DNA of 49,920 nucleotides from Liolophura sinensis (Eukaryota; Mollusca; Polyplacophora; Chitonida; Chitonidae), in assembly GCF_032854445.1 (NCBI RefSeq), contig NW_027018264.1:1-49920 (forward strand), read 5' to 3'. Within the stretch, counting starts at the first letter, position 1. Each line of letters begins with the position of its first letter. The position numbers were made by a program, and so were the translations under genes. The notes beneath the pieces are model-generated. The model was not told where the DNA came from, ran no database searches, and saw only the letters and a program-made list of their open reading frames with translations. Below are positions 21,001 through 33,777 of this stretch, piece by piece.

Positions 21001-24000
21001 TTACTTCTAAGTGCAAGACAATCTCAATGTCTTTATCTACGTGTAGAAAAACCACACCATTTGTACGTGAAAAACACAAGGTACTTGATACAGTCTGCTG
21101 TAAAAAGTACAACTGAACACTGACCCACTTCAGTAAGGTGCCAAAAGATGCGGAATTGGGCCAGGCATCGGGAGCTGTTGACAAATTGCAAATTTCCGTT
21201 GTTTCCATGGAGTAAGAGCCGTTGCTGGGCACGAGATTCTGATATAAATGATCATTCAATTGTCACTACAGCCAAAAGTATTGGTCGGAGAGCAACGCGG
21301 TTTGCACCATTCGATTTCTCTTCAAAAAATACGTCGGGTTAGCCTCTTACCAGCAGCACTGGAACAGTTTTTCCACTTTTGCATTTTTGCCTTGTCTTTT
21401 TGTTAATTGAATTCAGCTACACTGTACTCTGTACAATCGCGACTGGTCATTACTATATTCAACTTTTGACTATAAGTTATGTGCCCTTCGGTAGCCCAGA
21501 AGACCTGAAATCTTTGGGCTAAGCCCATTTAACTCACCCAGCAATTGCCTTACTTCTAAGTGCAAGACAATCTCAATGTCTTTATCTACGTGTAGAAAAA
21601 CCAGACCATTTGTACGTGAAAAACACAAGGTCCTTGATACAGTCTGCTGTAAAAAGTACAACTGAACACTGACCCACTTCAGTAAGGTGCCAAAAGATGC
21701 GGAATTGAGACAGGCATCGGCAGCTGTTGACAAATTGCAAATTTCCCTGGTTTCCATGGAGTAAGAGCCGTTGCTGGGCACGTGATTATGACATAAATGA
21801 TCATTCAATTGTCACTACAGCGAAAAGTATTGGTCGGAGAGCAACGCGGTTTGCACCATTCGATTTGTCGTCACAAAATACGTCGGATTAGCCTCTTACC
21901 AGCAGCACTGGAACAGTTTTTCCTCTTTTGCATTTTTGCCTGGTCTTTTTGTTAATTGAAACCGGCTACACTGTACTCTGTACAATCGCGACTGGTCATT
22001 ACTATATTCAACTTTTGACTATAAGTTATGTGCCCTTCGGTAGCCCAGAAGACCTGAAATCCTTGGGCCAAGCCCATTTAACTCACCCAGCAATTGTCTT
22101 ACTTCTAAGTGCAAGACAATCTCAATGTCTTTATCTACGTGTAGAAAAACCACACCATTTGTACATAAAAAACACAAGGTACTTGATACAGTCTGCTGTA
22201 AAAAGTACAACTAAACACTGACCCACATTTATAAGGTGCCAAAAGATGCGGAATTGGGCCAGGCATCGGCAGCTGTTAAAAAATTGCAAATATCCATGGT
22301 TTCCATGGAGTAAGAGCCGTTGCTGGGCACGTGATTACGACATCAATGATCATTCAATTGTCGCTACAGCCAAAAGTATTGGTCGGAAAGCAACGCGGTT
22401 TGCACCATTCGATTTCTCGTCACAAAATACGTCGGATTAGCCTCTTACCAGCAGCACTGGAACAGTTTTTCCACTTTTGCATTTTTGCCTGGTCTTTTTG
22501 TTAATTGAAATCGGCTACACTGTACTCTGTACAATCGCGACTGGTCATTACTATATTCAACTTTTGACTATAAGTTATGTGCCCTTCGGTAGCCCAGAAG
22601 ACCTGAAATCTTTGGGCTAAGCCCATTTAACTCACCCAGCAATTGCCTTACTTCTAAGTTCAAGACAATCTCAATGTCTTTATCTACGTGTAGAAAAACC
22701 ACACCATTTGTACGTGAAAAACACAAGGTACTTGATACACTCTGCTGTAAAAAGTACAACTGACCACAATCCCACATTTATAAGGTGCCAAAAGATGCGG
22801 AATTGGGCCAGGCATCGGCAGCTGTTAAAAAATTGCAAATATCCCTGGTTTCCATGGAGTAAGAGCCGTTGCTGTGCACGTGATTATGACATAAATGATC
22901 ATTCAATTGTCACTACAGGCAAAAGTATTGGTCGGAGAGCAACGCGGTTTGCACCATTTGATTTCTCGTCACAAAATACGTCGGATTAGCCTCTTACCAG
23001 CAGCACTGGAACAGTTTTTCCACTTTTGCATTTTTGCCTGGTCTTTTTGTTAATTGAAATCGGCTACACTGTACTCTGTACAATCGCGACTGGTCATTAC
23101 TATATTCAACTTTTGACTATAAGTTATGTGCCCTTCGGTAGCCCAGAAGACGTCAAATCTTTGGGCTAAGCCCATTTAACTCACCCAGCAATTGTCTTAC
23201 TTCTAAGTGCAAGACAATCTCAATGTCTTTATCTACGTGTAGAAAAACCACACCATTTGTACATAAAAAACACAAGGTACTTGATACAGTCTGCTGTAAA
23301 AAGTACAACTAAACACTCACCCACATTTATAAGGTGCCAAAAGATGCGGAATTGGGCCAGGCATCGGCAGCTGTTAAAAAATTGCAATTATCCCTGGTTT
23401 CCATGGAGTAAGAGCCGTTGCTACGCACGTGATTATGGCATAAATGATCATTCAATTGTCGCTACAGCCAAAAGTATTGGTCGGAGAGCAACGCGGATTG
23501 CACCATTCGATTTCTCGTCACAAAATACGTCGGATTAGCCTCTTACTAGTAGCACTGGAACATTTTTTACACTTTTGCATTTTTGCCTGGTCTTTTTGTT
23601 AATTGAAATCGGCTACACTGTACTCTGTACAATCGCGACTGGTCATTACTATATTCAACTTTTGACTATAAGTTATGTGCCCTTCGGTAGCCCTGAAGAC
23701 CTGAAATCTTTGGGCCAAGCCCATTTAACTCACCCAGCAATTGTCTTACTTCTAAGTTCAAGACAATCTCAATGTCTTTATCTACGTGTAGAAAAACCAG
23801 ACCATTTGTACATAAAAAACACAAGGTACTTGATACAGTCTGCTGTAAAAAGTACAACTAAACACTGACCCACATTTATAAGGTGCCAAAAGATGCGGAA
23901 TTGGGCCAGGCATCGGCAGCTGTTAAAAAATTGCAAATATCCCTGGTTTCCATGGAGTAAGAGCCGTTGCTGTGCACGTGATTATGACATAAATGATCAT

Positions 24001-27000
24001 TCAATTGTCGCTACAGCCAATAGTATTGGTCGGAGAGCAACGCGGTTTGCACCATTCGATTTCTCGTCAAAAAATACGTCGGATTAGCCTCTTACCAGCA
24101 GCACTGGAACAGTTTTTCCACTTTTGCATTTTTGCCTGGTCTTTTTGTTAATTGAAATCGGCTACACTGTACTCTGTACAATCGCGACTGGTCATTACTA
24201 TATTCAACTTTTGACTATAAGTTATGTGCCCTTCGGTAGCCCAGAAGACCTAAAATCTTTGGGCTAAGCCCATTTAACTCACCCAGCAATTGCCTTACTT
24301 CTAAGTTCAAGACAATCTCAATGTCTTTATCTACGTGTAGAAAAACCACACCATTTGTACGTGAAAAACACAAGGTACTTGATACACTCTGCTGTAAAAA
24401 GTACAACTGACCACAATCCCACATTTATAAGGTGCCAAAAGATGCGGAATTGGGCCAGGCATCGGCAGCTGTTAAAAAATTGCAAATATCCCTGGTTTCC
24501 ATGGAGTAAGAGCCGTTGCTGTGCACGTGATTATGACATAAATGATCATTCAATTGTCACTACAGGCAAAAGTATTGGTCGGAGAGCAACGCGGTTTGCA
24601 CCATTTGATTTCTCGTCACAAAATACGTCGGATTAGCCTCTTACCAGCAGCACTGGAACAGTTTTTCCACTTTTGCGTTTTTGCCTGGTCTTTTTGTTAA
24701 TTGAAATCGGCTACACTGTACTCTGTACAATCGCGACTGGTCATTACTATATTCAACTTTTGACTATAAGTTATGTGCCCTTCGGTAGCCCAGAAGACGT
24801 CAAATCTTTGGGCTAAGCCCATTTAACTCACCCAGCAATTGTCTTACTTCTAAGTGCAAGACAATCTCAATGTCTTTATCTACGTGTAGAAAAACCACAC
24901 CATTTGTACATAAAAAACACAAGGTACTTGATACAGTCTGCTGTAAAAAGTACAACTAAACACTCACCCACATTTATAAGGTGCCAAAAGATGCGGAATT
25001 GGGCCAGGCATCGGCAGCTGTTAAAAAATTGCAATTATCCCTGGTTTCCATGGAGTAAGAGCCGTTGCTACGCACGTGATTATGGCATAAATGATCATTC
25101 AATTGTCGCTACAGCCAAAAGTATTGGTCGGAGAGCAACGCGGATTGCACCATTCGATTTCTCGTCACAAAATACGTCGGATTAGCCTCTTACTAGTAGC
25201 ACTGGAACAGTTTTTCCACTTTTGCATTTTTGCCTGGTCTTTTTGTTAATTGAAATCGGCTACACTGTACTCTGTACAATCGCGACTGGTCATTACTATA
25301 TTCAACTTTTGACTATAAGTTATGTGCCCTTCGGTAGCCCTGAAGACCTGAAATCTTTGGGCCAAGCCCATTTAACTCACCCAGCAATTGTGTTACTTCT
25401 AAGTTCAAGACAATCTCAATGTCTTTATCTACGTGTAGAAAAACCAGACCATTTGTACATAAAAAACACAAGGTACTTGATACAGTCTGCTGTAAAAAGT
25501 ACAACTGAACACTGACCCACATTTATAAGGTGCCAAAAGATGCGGAATTGGGCCAGGCATCGGCAGCTGTTGAAAAATTGCAAATTTCCATGGTTTCCAT
25601 GGAGTAAGAGCCGTTGCTGGGCACGTGATTATGACATAAATGATCATTCAATTGTCACTACAGCCAAAAGTATTGGTCGGAGAGCAACGCGGTTTGCACC
25701 ATTCGATTTCTCGTCACAAAATACGTCGAATTAGCCTCTTACCAGCAGCACTGGAACAGTTTTTCCACTTTTGCATTTTTGCCTGGTCTTTTTGTTAATT
25801 GAAATCGGCTACACTGTACTCTGTACAATCGCGACTGGTCATTACTATATTCAACTTTTGACTATAAGTTATGTGCCCTTCGGTAGCCCAGAAGACCTGA
25901 AATCTTTGGGCTAAGCCCATTTAACTCATCCAGCAATTGCCTTACTTCTAAGTGCAAGACAATCTCAATGTCTTTATCTACGTGTAGAAAAACCACACCA
26001 TTTGTACGTGAAAAACACAAGGTACTTGATACAGTCTGCTGTAAAAAGTACAACTGAACACTGACCCACTTCAGTAAGGTGCCAAAAGATGCGGAATTAA
26101 GCCAGGCATCGGTAGCTGTTGAAAAATTGCAAATTTCCCTGGTTTCCATGGAGTAAGAGCCGTTGCTGTGCACGTGATTATGACATAAATGATCATTCAA
26201 TTGTCACTAAAGGCAAAAGTATTGGTCGGAGAGCAACGCGGTTTGCACCATTCGATTTCTCGTCACAAAATACGTCGGATTAGCCTCTTACCAGCAGCAC
26301 TGGAAAAGTTTTTCCAATTTTGCATTTTTACCTGGTCTTTTAGTTAATTGAAATCGGCTACACTGTACTGTGTACAATCGCGACTGGTCATTAGTACATT
26401 CAACTTTTGACTATAAGTTATGTGCCCTTCGGTAGCCCAGAAGACGTCAAATCTTTGGGCTAAGCCCATTTAACTCACCCAGCAATTGTCTTACTTCTAA
26501 GTCCAAGACAATCTCAATGTCTTTATCTACGTGTAGAAAAACCACACCATTTGTACATAAAAAACACAAGGTACTTGATACAGTCTGCTGTAAAAAGTAC
26601 AACTAAACACTGACCCACATTTATAAGGTGCCAAAAGATGCGGAATTGGGCCAGGCATCGGCAGCTGTTGAAAAATTGCAAATATCCATGGTTTCCATGG
26701 AGTAAGAGCCGTTGCTGGGCACGTGATTATGACATAAATGATCATTCAATTGTCGCTACAGCGAAAAGTATTGGTCGGAGAGCAACGCGGTTTGCACCAT
26801 TCGATTTCTCGTCAAAAAATACGTCGGATTAGCCTCTTACCAGCAGCACTGGAACAGTTTTTCCACTTTTGCATTTTTGCCTGGTCTTTTTGTTAATTGA
26901 AATCGACTACACTGTACTCTGTACAATCGCGACTGGTCATCACTATATTCAACTTTTGACTATAAGTTATGTGCCCTTCGGTAGCCCAGAAGACCTGAAA

Positions 27001-28284
27001 TCTTTGGGCTAAGCCCATTTAACTCACCCAGCAATTGCCTTACTTCTAAGTGCAAGACAATCTCAATGTCTTTATCTACGTGTAGAAAAACCACACCATT
27101 TGTACGTGAAAAACACAAGGTACTTGATACAGTCTGCTGTAAAAAGTACAACTGAACACTGACCCACTTCAGTAAGGTGCCAAAAGATGCGGAATTGGGC
27201 CAGGCATCGGGAGCTGTTGACAAATTGCAAATTTCCGTTGTTTCCATGGAGTAAGAGCCGTTGCTGGGCACGAGATTCTGACATAAATGATCATTCAATT
27301 GTCACTACAGCCAAAAGTATTGGTCGGAGAGCAACGCGGTTTGCACCATTCGATTTCTCGTCAAAAAATACGTCGGATTAGCCTCTTACCAGCAGCACTG
27401 GAACAGTTTTTCCACTTTTGCATTTTTGCCTTGTCTTTTTGTTAATTGAATTCAGCTACACTGTACTCTGTACAATCGCGACTGGTCATTACTATATTCA
27501 ACTTTTGACTATAAGTTATGTGCCCTTCGGTAGCCCAGAAGACCTGAAATCTTTGGGCTAAGCCCATTTAACTCACCCAGCAATTGCCTTACTTCTAAGT
27601 GCAAGACAATCTCAATGTCTTTATCTACGTGTAGAAAAACCAGACCATTTGTACGTGAAAAACACAAGGTACTTGATACAGTCTGCTGTAAAAAGTACAA
27701 CTGAACACTGACCCACTTCAGTAAGGTGCCAAAAGATGCGGAATTGAGACAGGCATCGGCAGCTGTTGACAAATTGCAAATTTCCCTGGTTTCCATGGAG
27801 TAAGAGCCGTTGCTGGGCACGTGATTATGACATAAATGATCATTCAATTGTCACTACAGCCAAAAGTATTGGTCGGAGAGCAACGCGGTTTGCACCATTC
27901 GATTTGTCGTCACAAAATACGTCGGATTAGCCTCTTACCAGCAGCACTGGAACAGTTTTTCCTCTTTTGCATTTTTACCTGGTCTTTTTGTTAATTGAAA
28001 TCGGCTACACTGTACTCTGTACAATCGCGACTGGTCATTACTATATTCAACTTTTGACTATAAGTTATGTGCCCTTCGGTAGCCCAGAAGACCTGAAATC
28101 CTTGGGCCAAGCCCATTTAACTCACCCAGCAATTGTCTTACTTCTAAGTCCAAGACAATCTCAATGTCTTTATCTACGTGTAGAAAAACCACACCATTTG
28201 TACATAAAAAACACAAGGTACTTGATACAGTCTGCTGTAAAAAGTACAACTGAACACTGACCCACTTCAGTAAGGTGCCAAAAG
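17854..28284. repeat. 19-monomer HOR, copy 2 (10.43 kb)
   Basis: Monomers start at 17854, 18403, 18946, 19499, 20050, 20599, 21148, 21697, 22246, 22795, 23344, 23893, 24442, 24991, 25540, 26089, 26638, 27187 and 27736, in the same type order as copy 1. Shared private variants include GCCAATAGTATTGG (13586 and 24017), TTTTGCGTTTTTGCC (14240 and 24671), CATTTTTTACAC (13130 and 23561), CGAGATTCTGA (10801 and 21232) and CGGGACTGGTC (9360 and 19791). The second copy ends near 28245, where the next monomer is a different type. Differences from copy 1 are mostly the indel cluster at 18.7-19.8 kb, which may be consensus error. Confidence 0.92.
18700..19760. other. Cluster of small indels in HOR copy 2 (possible consensus error)
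   Basis: Relative to the same place in HOR copy 1, this kilobase has TATATTTTTGAC (5 bases missing), CCAAAGATG, GCAAAATTTCCC, TTTTTTCTAAC, GACCCCACA, GAGAACGCGGTTTTGC, TTACGCAGCAGC and TTTTTCCCACTT. Elsewhere the two copies differ by very few changes and no similar indels. The monomer lengths here become 543, 553 and 551. Confidence 0.75.
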
Positions 28285-31200
28285 ATGCGGAATTGAGCCA
28301 GGCATCGGCAGCTGTTAAAAAATTGCAAATAGCCCTGGTTTCCATGGAGTAAGAGCCGTTGCTGGGCACGTGATTATGACATAAATGATCATTCAATTGT
28401 CGCTACAGCCAAAAGTGTTGATCGGAGAGCAACGCGGTTTGCACCATTCGATTTCTCGTCACAAAATACGTCGGATTAGCCTCTTACCAGCAGCACTGGA
28501 ACAGTTTTTCCACTTTTGCATTTTTGCCTGGTCTTTTTGTTAATTGAATTCAGCTACACTGTACTCTGTACAATCGCGACTGGTCATTACTATATTCAAC
28601 TTTTGACTATAAGTTATGTGCCCTTCGGTAGCCCAGAAGACCTGAAATCTTTGGGCTAAGCCCATTTAACTCACCCAGCAATTGCATTACTTCTAAGTCC
28701 AAGACAATCTCAATGTCTTTATCTACGTGTAGAAAAACCACACCATTTGTACGTGAAAAACACAAGGTACTTGATACAGTCTGCTGTAAAAAGTACAACT
28801 GAACACTGACCCACTTCAGTAAGGTGCCAAAAGATGCGGAATTGAGCCAGGCATCGGCAGCTGTTTAAAAATTGCAAATTTCCCTGGTTTCCATGGAGTA
28901 AGAGCCGTTGCTGGGCACGTGATTATGACATAAATGATCATTGAATTGTCACTACAGCCAAAAGTATTGGTCGGAGAGCAACGCGGTTTGCACCATTCGA
29001 TTTGTCGTCACAAAATACGTCGGATTAGCCTCTTACCAGCAGCACTGGAACAGTTTTTCCTCTTTTGCATTTTTACCTGGTCTTTTTGTTAATTGAAACC
29101 GGCTACACTGTACTCTGTACAATCGCGACTGGTCATTACTATATTCAACTTTTGACTATTTGTTATGTGCCCTTCGGTAGCCCAGAAGACGTCAAATTTT
29201 TGGGCTAAGCCCATTTAACTCACCCAGCAATTGTCTTACTTCTAAGTCCAAGACAATCTCAATGTCTTTATCTACGTGTAGAAAAACCAGACCATTTGTA
29301 CATAAAAAACACAAGGTACTTGATACAGTCTGTTGTAAAAAGTACAACTAAACACTGACCCACTTCAGTAAGGTGCCAAAAGATGCGGAATTGGGCCAGG
29401 CATCGGCAGCTGTTAAAAAATTGCAAATATCCCTGGTTTCCATGGAGTAAGAGCCGTTGCTGGGCACGTGATTATGACATCAATGATCATTCAATTGTCG
29501 CTACAGCCAAAAGTATTGGTCGGAGAGCAACGCGGATTGCACCATTCGATTTCTCGTCACAAAATACGTCGGATTAACCTCTTACCAGCAGCACTGGAAC
29601 AGTTTTTCCACTTTGCATTTTTGCTTGGTCTTTTTGTTAATTGAAATCGGCTACACTGTACTCTGTACAATCGCGACTGGTCATTAATATATTCAACTTT
29701 TGACTATAAGTTATGTGCCCTTCGGTAGCCCAGAAGACCTGAAATCTTTGGGCTAAGCCCATTTAACTCACCCAGCAATTGCCTTACTTCTAAGTGCAAG
29801 ACAATCTCAATGTCTTTATCTACGTGTAGAAAAACCAGACCATTTGTACGTGAAAAACACAAGGTCCTTGATACAGTCTGCTGTAAAAAGTACAACTGAA
29901 CACTGACCCACTTCAGTAAGGTGCCAAAAGATGCGGAATTGAGACAGGCATCGGCAGCTGTTGACAAATTGCAAATTTCCCTGGTTTCCATGGAGTAAGA
30001 GCCGTTGCTGGGCACGTGATTATGACATAAATGATCATTCAATTGTCACTACAGCGAAAAGTATTGGTCGGAGAGCAACGCGGTTTGCACCATTCGATTT
30101 GTCGTCACAAAATACGTCGGATTAGCCTCTTACCAGCAGCACTGGAACAGTTTTTCCACTTTTGCATTTTTACCTGGTCTTTTTGTTAATTGAAACCGGC
30201 TACACTGTACTCTGTACAATCGCGACTGGTCATTACTATATTCAACTTTTGACTATAAGTTATGTGCCCTTCGGTAGCCCAGAAGACCTGAAATCCTTGG
30301 GCCAAGCCCATTTAACTCACCCAGCAATTGTCTTACTTCTAAGTGCAAGACAATCTCAATGTCTTTATCTACGTGTAGAAAAACCAGACCATTTGTACAT
30401 AAAAAACACAAGGTACTTGATACAGTCTGCTGTAAAAAGTACAACTAAACACTGACCCACATTTATAAGGTGCCAAAAGATGCGGAATTGGGCCAGGCAT
30501 CGGCAGCTGTTAAAAAATTGCAAATATCCATGGTTTCCATGGAGTAAGAGCCGTTGCTGGGCACGTGATTACGACATCAATGATCATTGAATAGTCGCTA
30601 CAGCCAAAAGTATTGGTCGGAAAGCAACGCGGTTTGCACCATTCGATTTCTCGTCACAAAATACGTCGGATTAGCCTCTTACCAGCAGCACTGGAACAGT
30701 TTTTCCACTTTTGCATTTTTGCCTGGTCTTTTTGTTAATTGAAATCGACTACACTGTACTCTGTACAATCGCGACTGGTCATTACTATATTCAACTTTTG
30801 ACTATAGGTTAGGTGCCCTTCGGTAGCCCAGAAGACCTGAAATCTTTGGGCTAAGCCCATTTAACTCACCCAGCAATTGTCTTACTTCTAAGTGCAAGAC
30901 AATCTCAATGTCTTTATCTACGTGTAGTAAAACCAGACCATTTGTACGTGAAAAACACAAGGTACTTGATACAGTCTGCTGTAAAAAGTACAACTGAACA
31001 CTGACCCACTTCAGTAAGGTGCCAAAAGATGCGGAATTGAGACAGGCATCGGCAGCTGTTGAAAAATTGCAAATTTCCCTGGTTTCCATGGAGTAAGAGC
31101 CGTTGCTGGGCACGTGATTATGACATAAATGATCATTCAATTGTCACAACAGCCAAAAGTGTTGGTCGGAGAGCAACGCGGTTTGCACCATTCGATTTCT

Positions 31201-31577
31201 CGTCACAAGATATGACGGATTAGCCTCTTACCAGCAGCACTGGAACAGTTTTTCCACTTTTGCATTTTTACCTGGTCTTTTTGTTAATTGAAATCGGCTA
31301 CACTGTACTCTGTACAATCGCGACTGGTCATTACTATATTCAACTTTTGACTATAAGTTATGTGCCCTTCGGTAGCCCAGAAGACGTCAAATCTTTGGGC
31401 TAAGCCCATTTAACTCACCCAGCAATTGTCTTACTTCTAAGTCCAAGACAATCTCAATGTCTTTATCTACGTGTAGAAAAACCACACCATTTGTACATAA
31501 AAAACACAAGGTACTTGATACAGTCTGCTGTAAAAAGTACAACTGACCACAATCCCACATGAATAAGGTGCCAAAAG
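28285..31577. repeat. Core monomers after the 19-mer HOR: mixed order, no clear period
   Basis: Units start at 28285, 28834, 29383, 29931, 30480 and 31029. The 28834 unit has GATTTGTCGTCAC, ACTATTTGTTATG and GTCTGTTGTAAAAAG, which recur near 36.1-36.5 and 39.4-39.8 kb. The 29383 unit has GGATTAACCTC, CACTTTGCATTTTTGCTTGG and CATTAATATATTC, which recur at 41.1-41.2 kb. The 30480 unit has GACATCAATGATCATTGAAT and GGTCGGAAAGC, shared with 32127, 33226 and 37073. The stretch is a mosaic of types used elsewhere in the window. Confidence 0.8.
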
Positions 31578-32676
31578 ATGCGGAATTGAGCCAGGTATCG
31601 GCAGCTGTTGAAAAATTGCAAATTTCCCTGGTTTCCATGGAGTAAGAGCCGTTGCTACGGACGTGATTATGGCATAAATGATCATTCAATTGTCGCTACA
31701 GCCAAAAGTATTGGTCGGAGAGCAACGCGGATTGCACCATTCGATTTCTCGTCACAAAATACGTCGGATTAGCCTCTTACTAGTAGCACTGGAACAGTTT
31801 TTCCACTTTTGCATTTTTGCCTGGTCTTTTTGTTAATTGAAACCGGCTACACTGTACTCTGTACAATCGCGACTGGTCATTACTATATTCAACTTTTGAC
31901 TATAAGTTATGTGCCCTTCGGTAGCCCAGAAGACCTGAAATCCTTGGGCCAAGCCCATTTAACTCACCCAGCAATTGTCTTACTTCTAAGTGCAAGACAA
32001 TCTCAATGTCTTTATCTACGTGTAGAAAAACCAGACCATTTGTACATAAAAAACACAAGGTACTTGATACAGTCTGCTGTAAAAAGTACAACTAAACACT
32101 GACCCACATTTATAAGGTGCCAAAAGATGCGGAATTGGGCCAGGCATCGGCAGCTGTTAAAAAATTGCAAATATCCATGGTTTCCATGGAGTAAGAGCCG
32201 TTGCTGGGCACGTGATTACGACATCAATGATCATTGAATAGTCGCTACAGCCAAAAGTATTGGTCGGAAAGCAACGCGGTTTGCACCATTCGATTTCTCG
32301 TCACAAAATTACGTCGGATTAGCCTCTTACCAGCAGCACTGGAACAGTTTTTCCACTTTTGCATTTTTGCCTGGTCTTTTTGTTAATTGAAATCGACTAC
32401 ACTGTACTCTGTACAATCGCGACTGGTCATTACTATATTCAACTTTTGACTATAGGTTAGGTGCCCTTCGGTAGCCCAGAAGACCTGAAATCTTTGGGCT
32501 AAGCCCATTTAACTCACCCAGCAATTGTCTTACTTCTAAGCGCAAGACAATCTCAATGTCTTTATCTACGTGTAGTAAAACCAGACCATTTGTACGTGAA
32601 AAACACAAGGTACTTGATACAGTCTGCTGTAAAAAGTACAACTGACCACAATCCCACATGAATAAGGTGCCAAAAG
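31578..32676. repeat. Dimer HOR unit 1 (d-l, 1,099 bp)
   Basis: Monomers start at 31578 (d-like: GAGCCAGGTATCGG, CTACGGACGTGATTATGGC) and 32127 (l-like: GACATCAATGATCATTGAAT, GGTCGGAAAGC). The l unit has one extra base in CACAAAATTACGTCGG near 32305, and the next dimer carries the same insertion 1,099 bp later. A shared odd-length indel is strong evidence for direct tandem duplication. Confidence 0.87.
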
Positions 32677-33777
32677 ATGCGGAATTGAGCCAGGTATCGG
32701 CAGCTGTTGAAAAATTGCAAATTTCCCTGGTTTCCATGGAGTAAGAGCCGTTGCTACGGACGTGATTATGGCATAAATGATCATTCAATTGTCGCTACAG
32801 CCAAAAGTATTGGTCGGAGAGCAACGCGGATTGCACCATTCGATTTCTCGTCACAAAATACGTCGGATTAGCCTCTTACTAGTAGCACTGGAACAGTTTT
32901 TCCACTTTTGCATTTTTGCCTGGTCTTTTTGTTAATTGAAACCGGCTACACTGTACTCTGTACAATCGCGACTGGTCATTACTATATTCAACTTTTGACT
33001 ATAAGTTATGTGCCCTTCGGTAGCCCAGAAGACCTGAAATCCTTGGGCCAAGCCCATTTAACTCACCCAGCAATTGTCTTACTTCTAAGTGCAAGACAAT
33101 CTCAATGTCTTTATCTACGTGTAGAAAAACCAGACCATTTGTACATAAAAAACACAAGGTACTTGATACAGTCTGCTGTAAAAAGTACAACTAAACACTG
33201 ACCCACATTTATAAGGTGCCAAAAGATGCGGAATTGGGCCAGGCATCGGCAGCTGTTAAAAAATTGCAAATATCCATGGTTTCCATGGAGTAAGAGCCGT
33301 TGCTGGGCACGTGATTACGACATCAATGATCATTGAATAGTCGCTACAGCCAAAAGTATTGGTCGGAAAGCAACGCGGTTTGCACCATTCGATTTCTCGT
33401 CACAAAATTACGTCGGATTAGCCTCTTACCAGCAGCACTGGAACAGTTTTTCCACTTTTGCATTTTTGCCTGGTCTTTTTGTTAATTGAAATCGACTACA
33501 CTGTACTCTGTACAATCGCGACTGGTCATTACTATATTCAACTTTTGACTATAGGTTAGGTGCCCTTCGGTAGCCCAGAAGACCTGAAATCTTTGGGCTA
33601 AGCCCATTTAACTCACCCAGCAATTGTCTTACTTCTAAGCGCAAGACAATCTCAATGTCTTTATCTACGTGTAGTAAAACCAGACCATTTGTACGTGAAA
33701 AACACAAGGTACTTGATACAGAGTCTGCTGTAAAAAGTACAACTGAACACTGACCCACTTCAGTAAGGTGCCAAAAG
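32677..33777. repeat. Dimer HOR unit 2 (d-l)
   Basis: Monomers start at 32677 and 33226 and repeat unit 1, including CTACGGACGTGATTATGGC, CACAAAATTACGTCGG, TATAGGTTAGG and AAGCGCAAGAC. Near its 3' end GATACAGAGTCTGCTG has a 2-bp insertion at 33721, the first of a cluster of indels that continues to 36.2 kb. The copy boundary is therefore given to the nearest monomer only. Confidence 0.85.

Noticed and set aside
7424-28284. 10.4-kb duplication as a plain assembly artefact
   Set aside because: Not excluded, but at least five substitutions distinguish the copies (for example near 18236, 20752, 22219, 26306 and 26979) and the neighbours on each side differ, so I keep it as a real repeat pending read depth.
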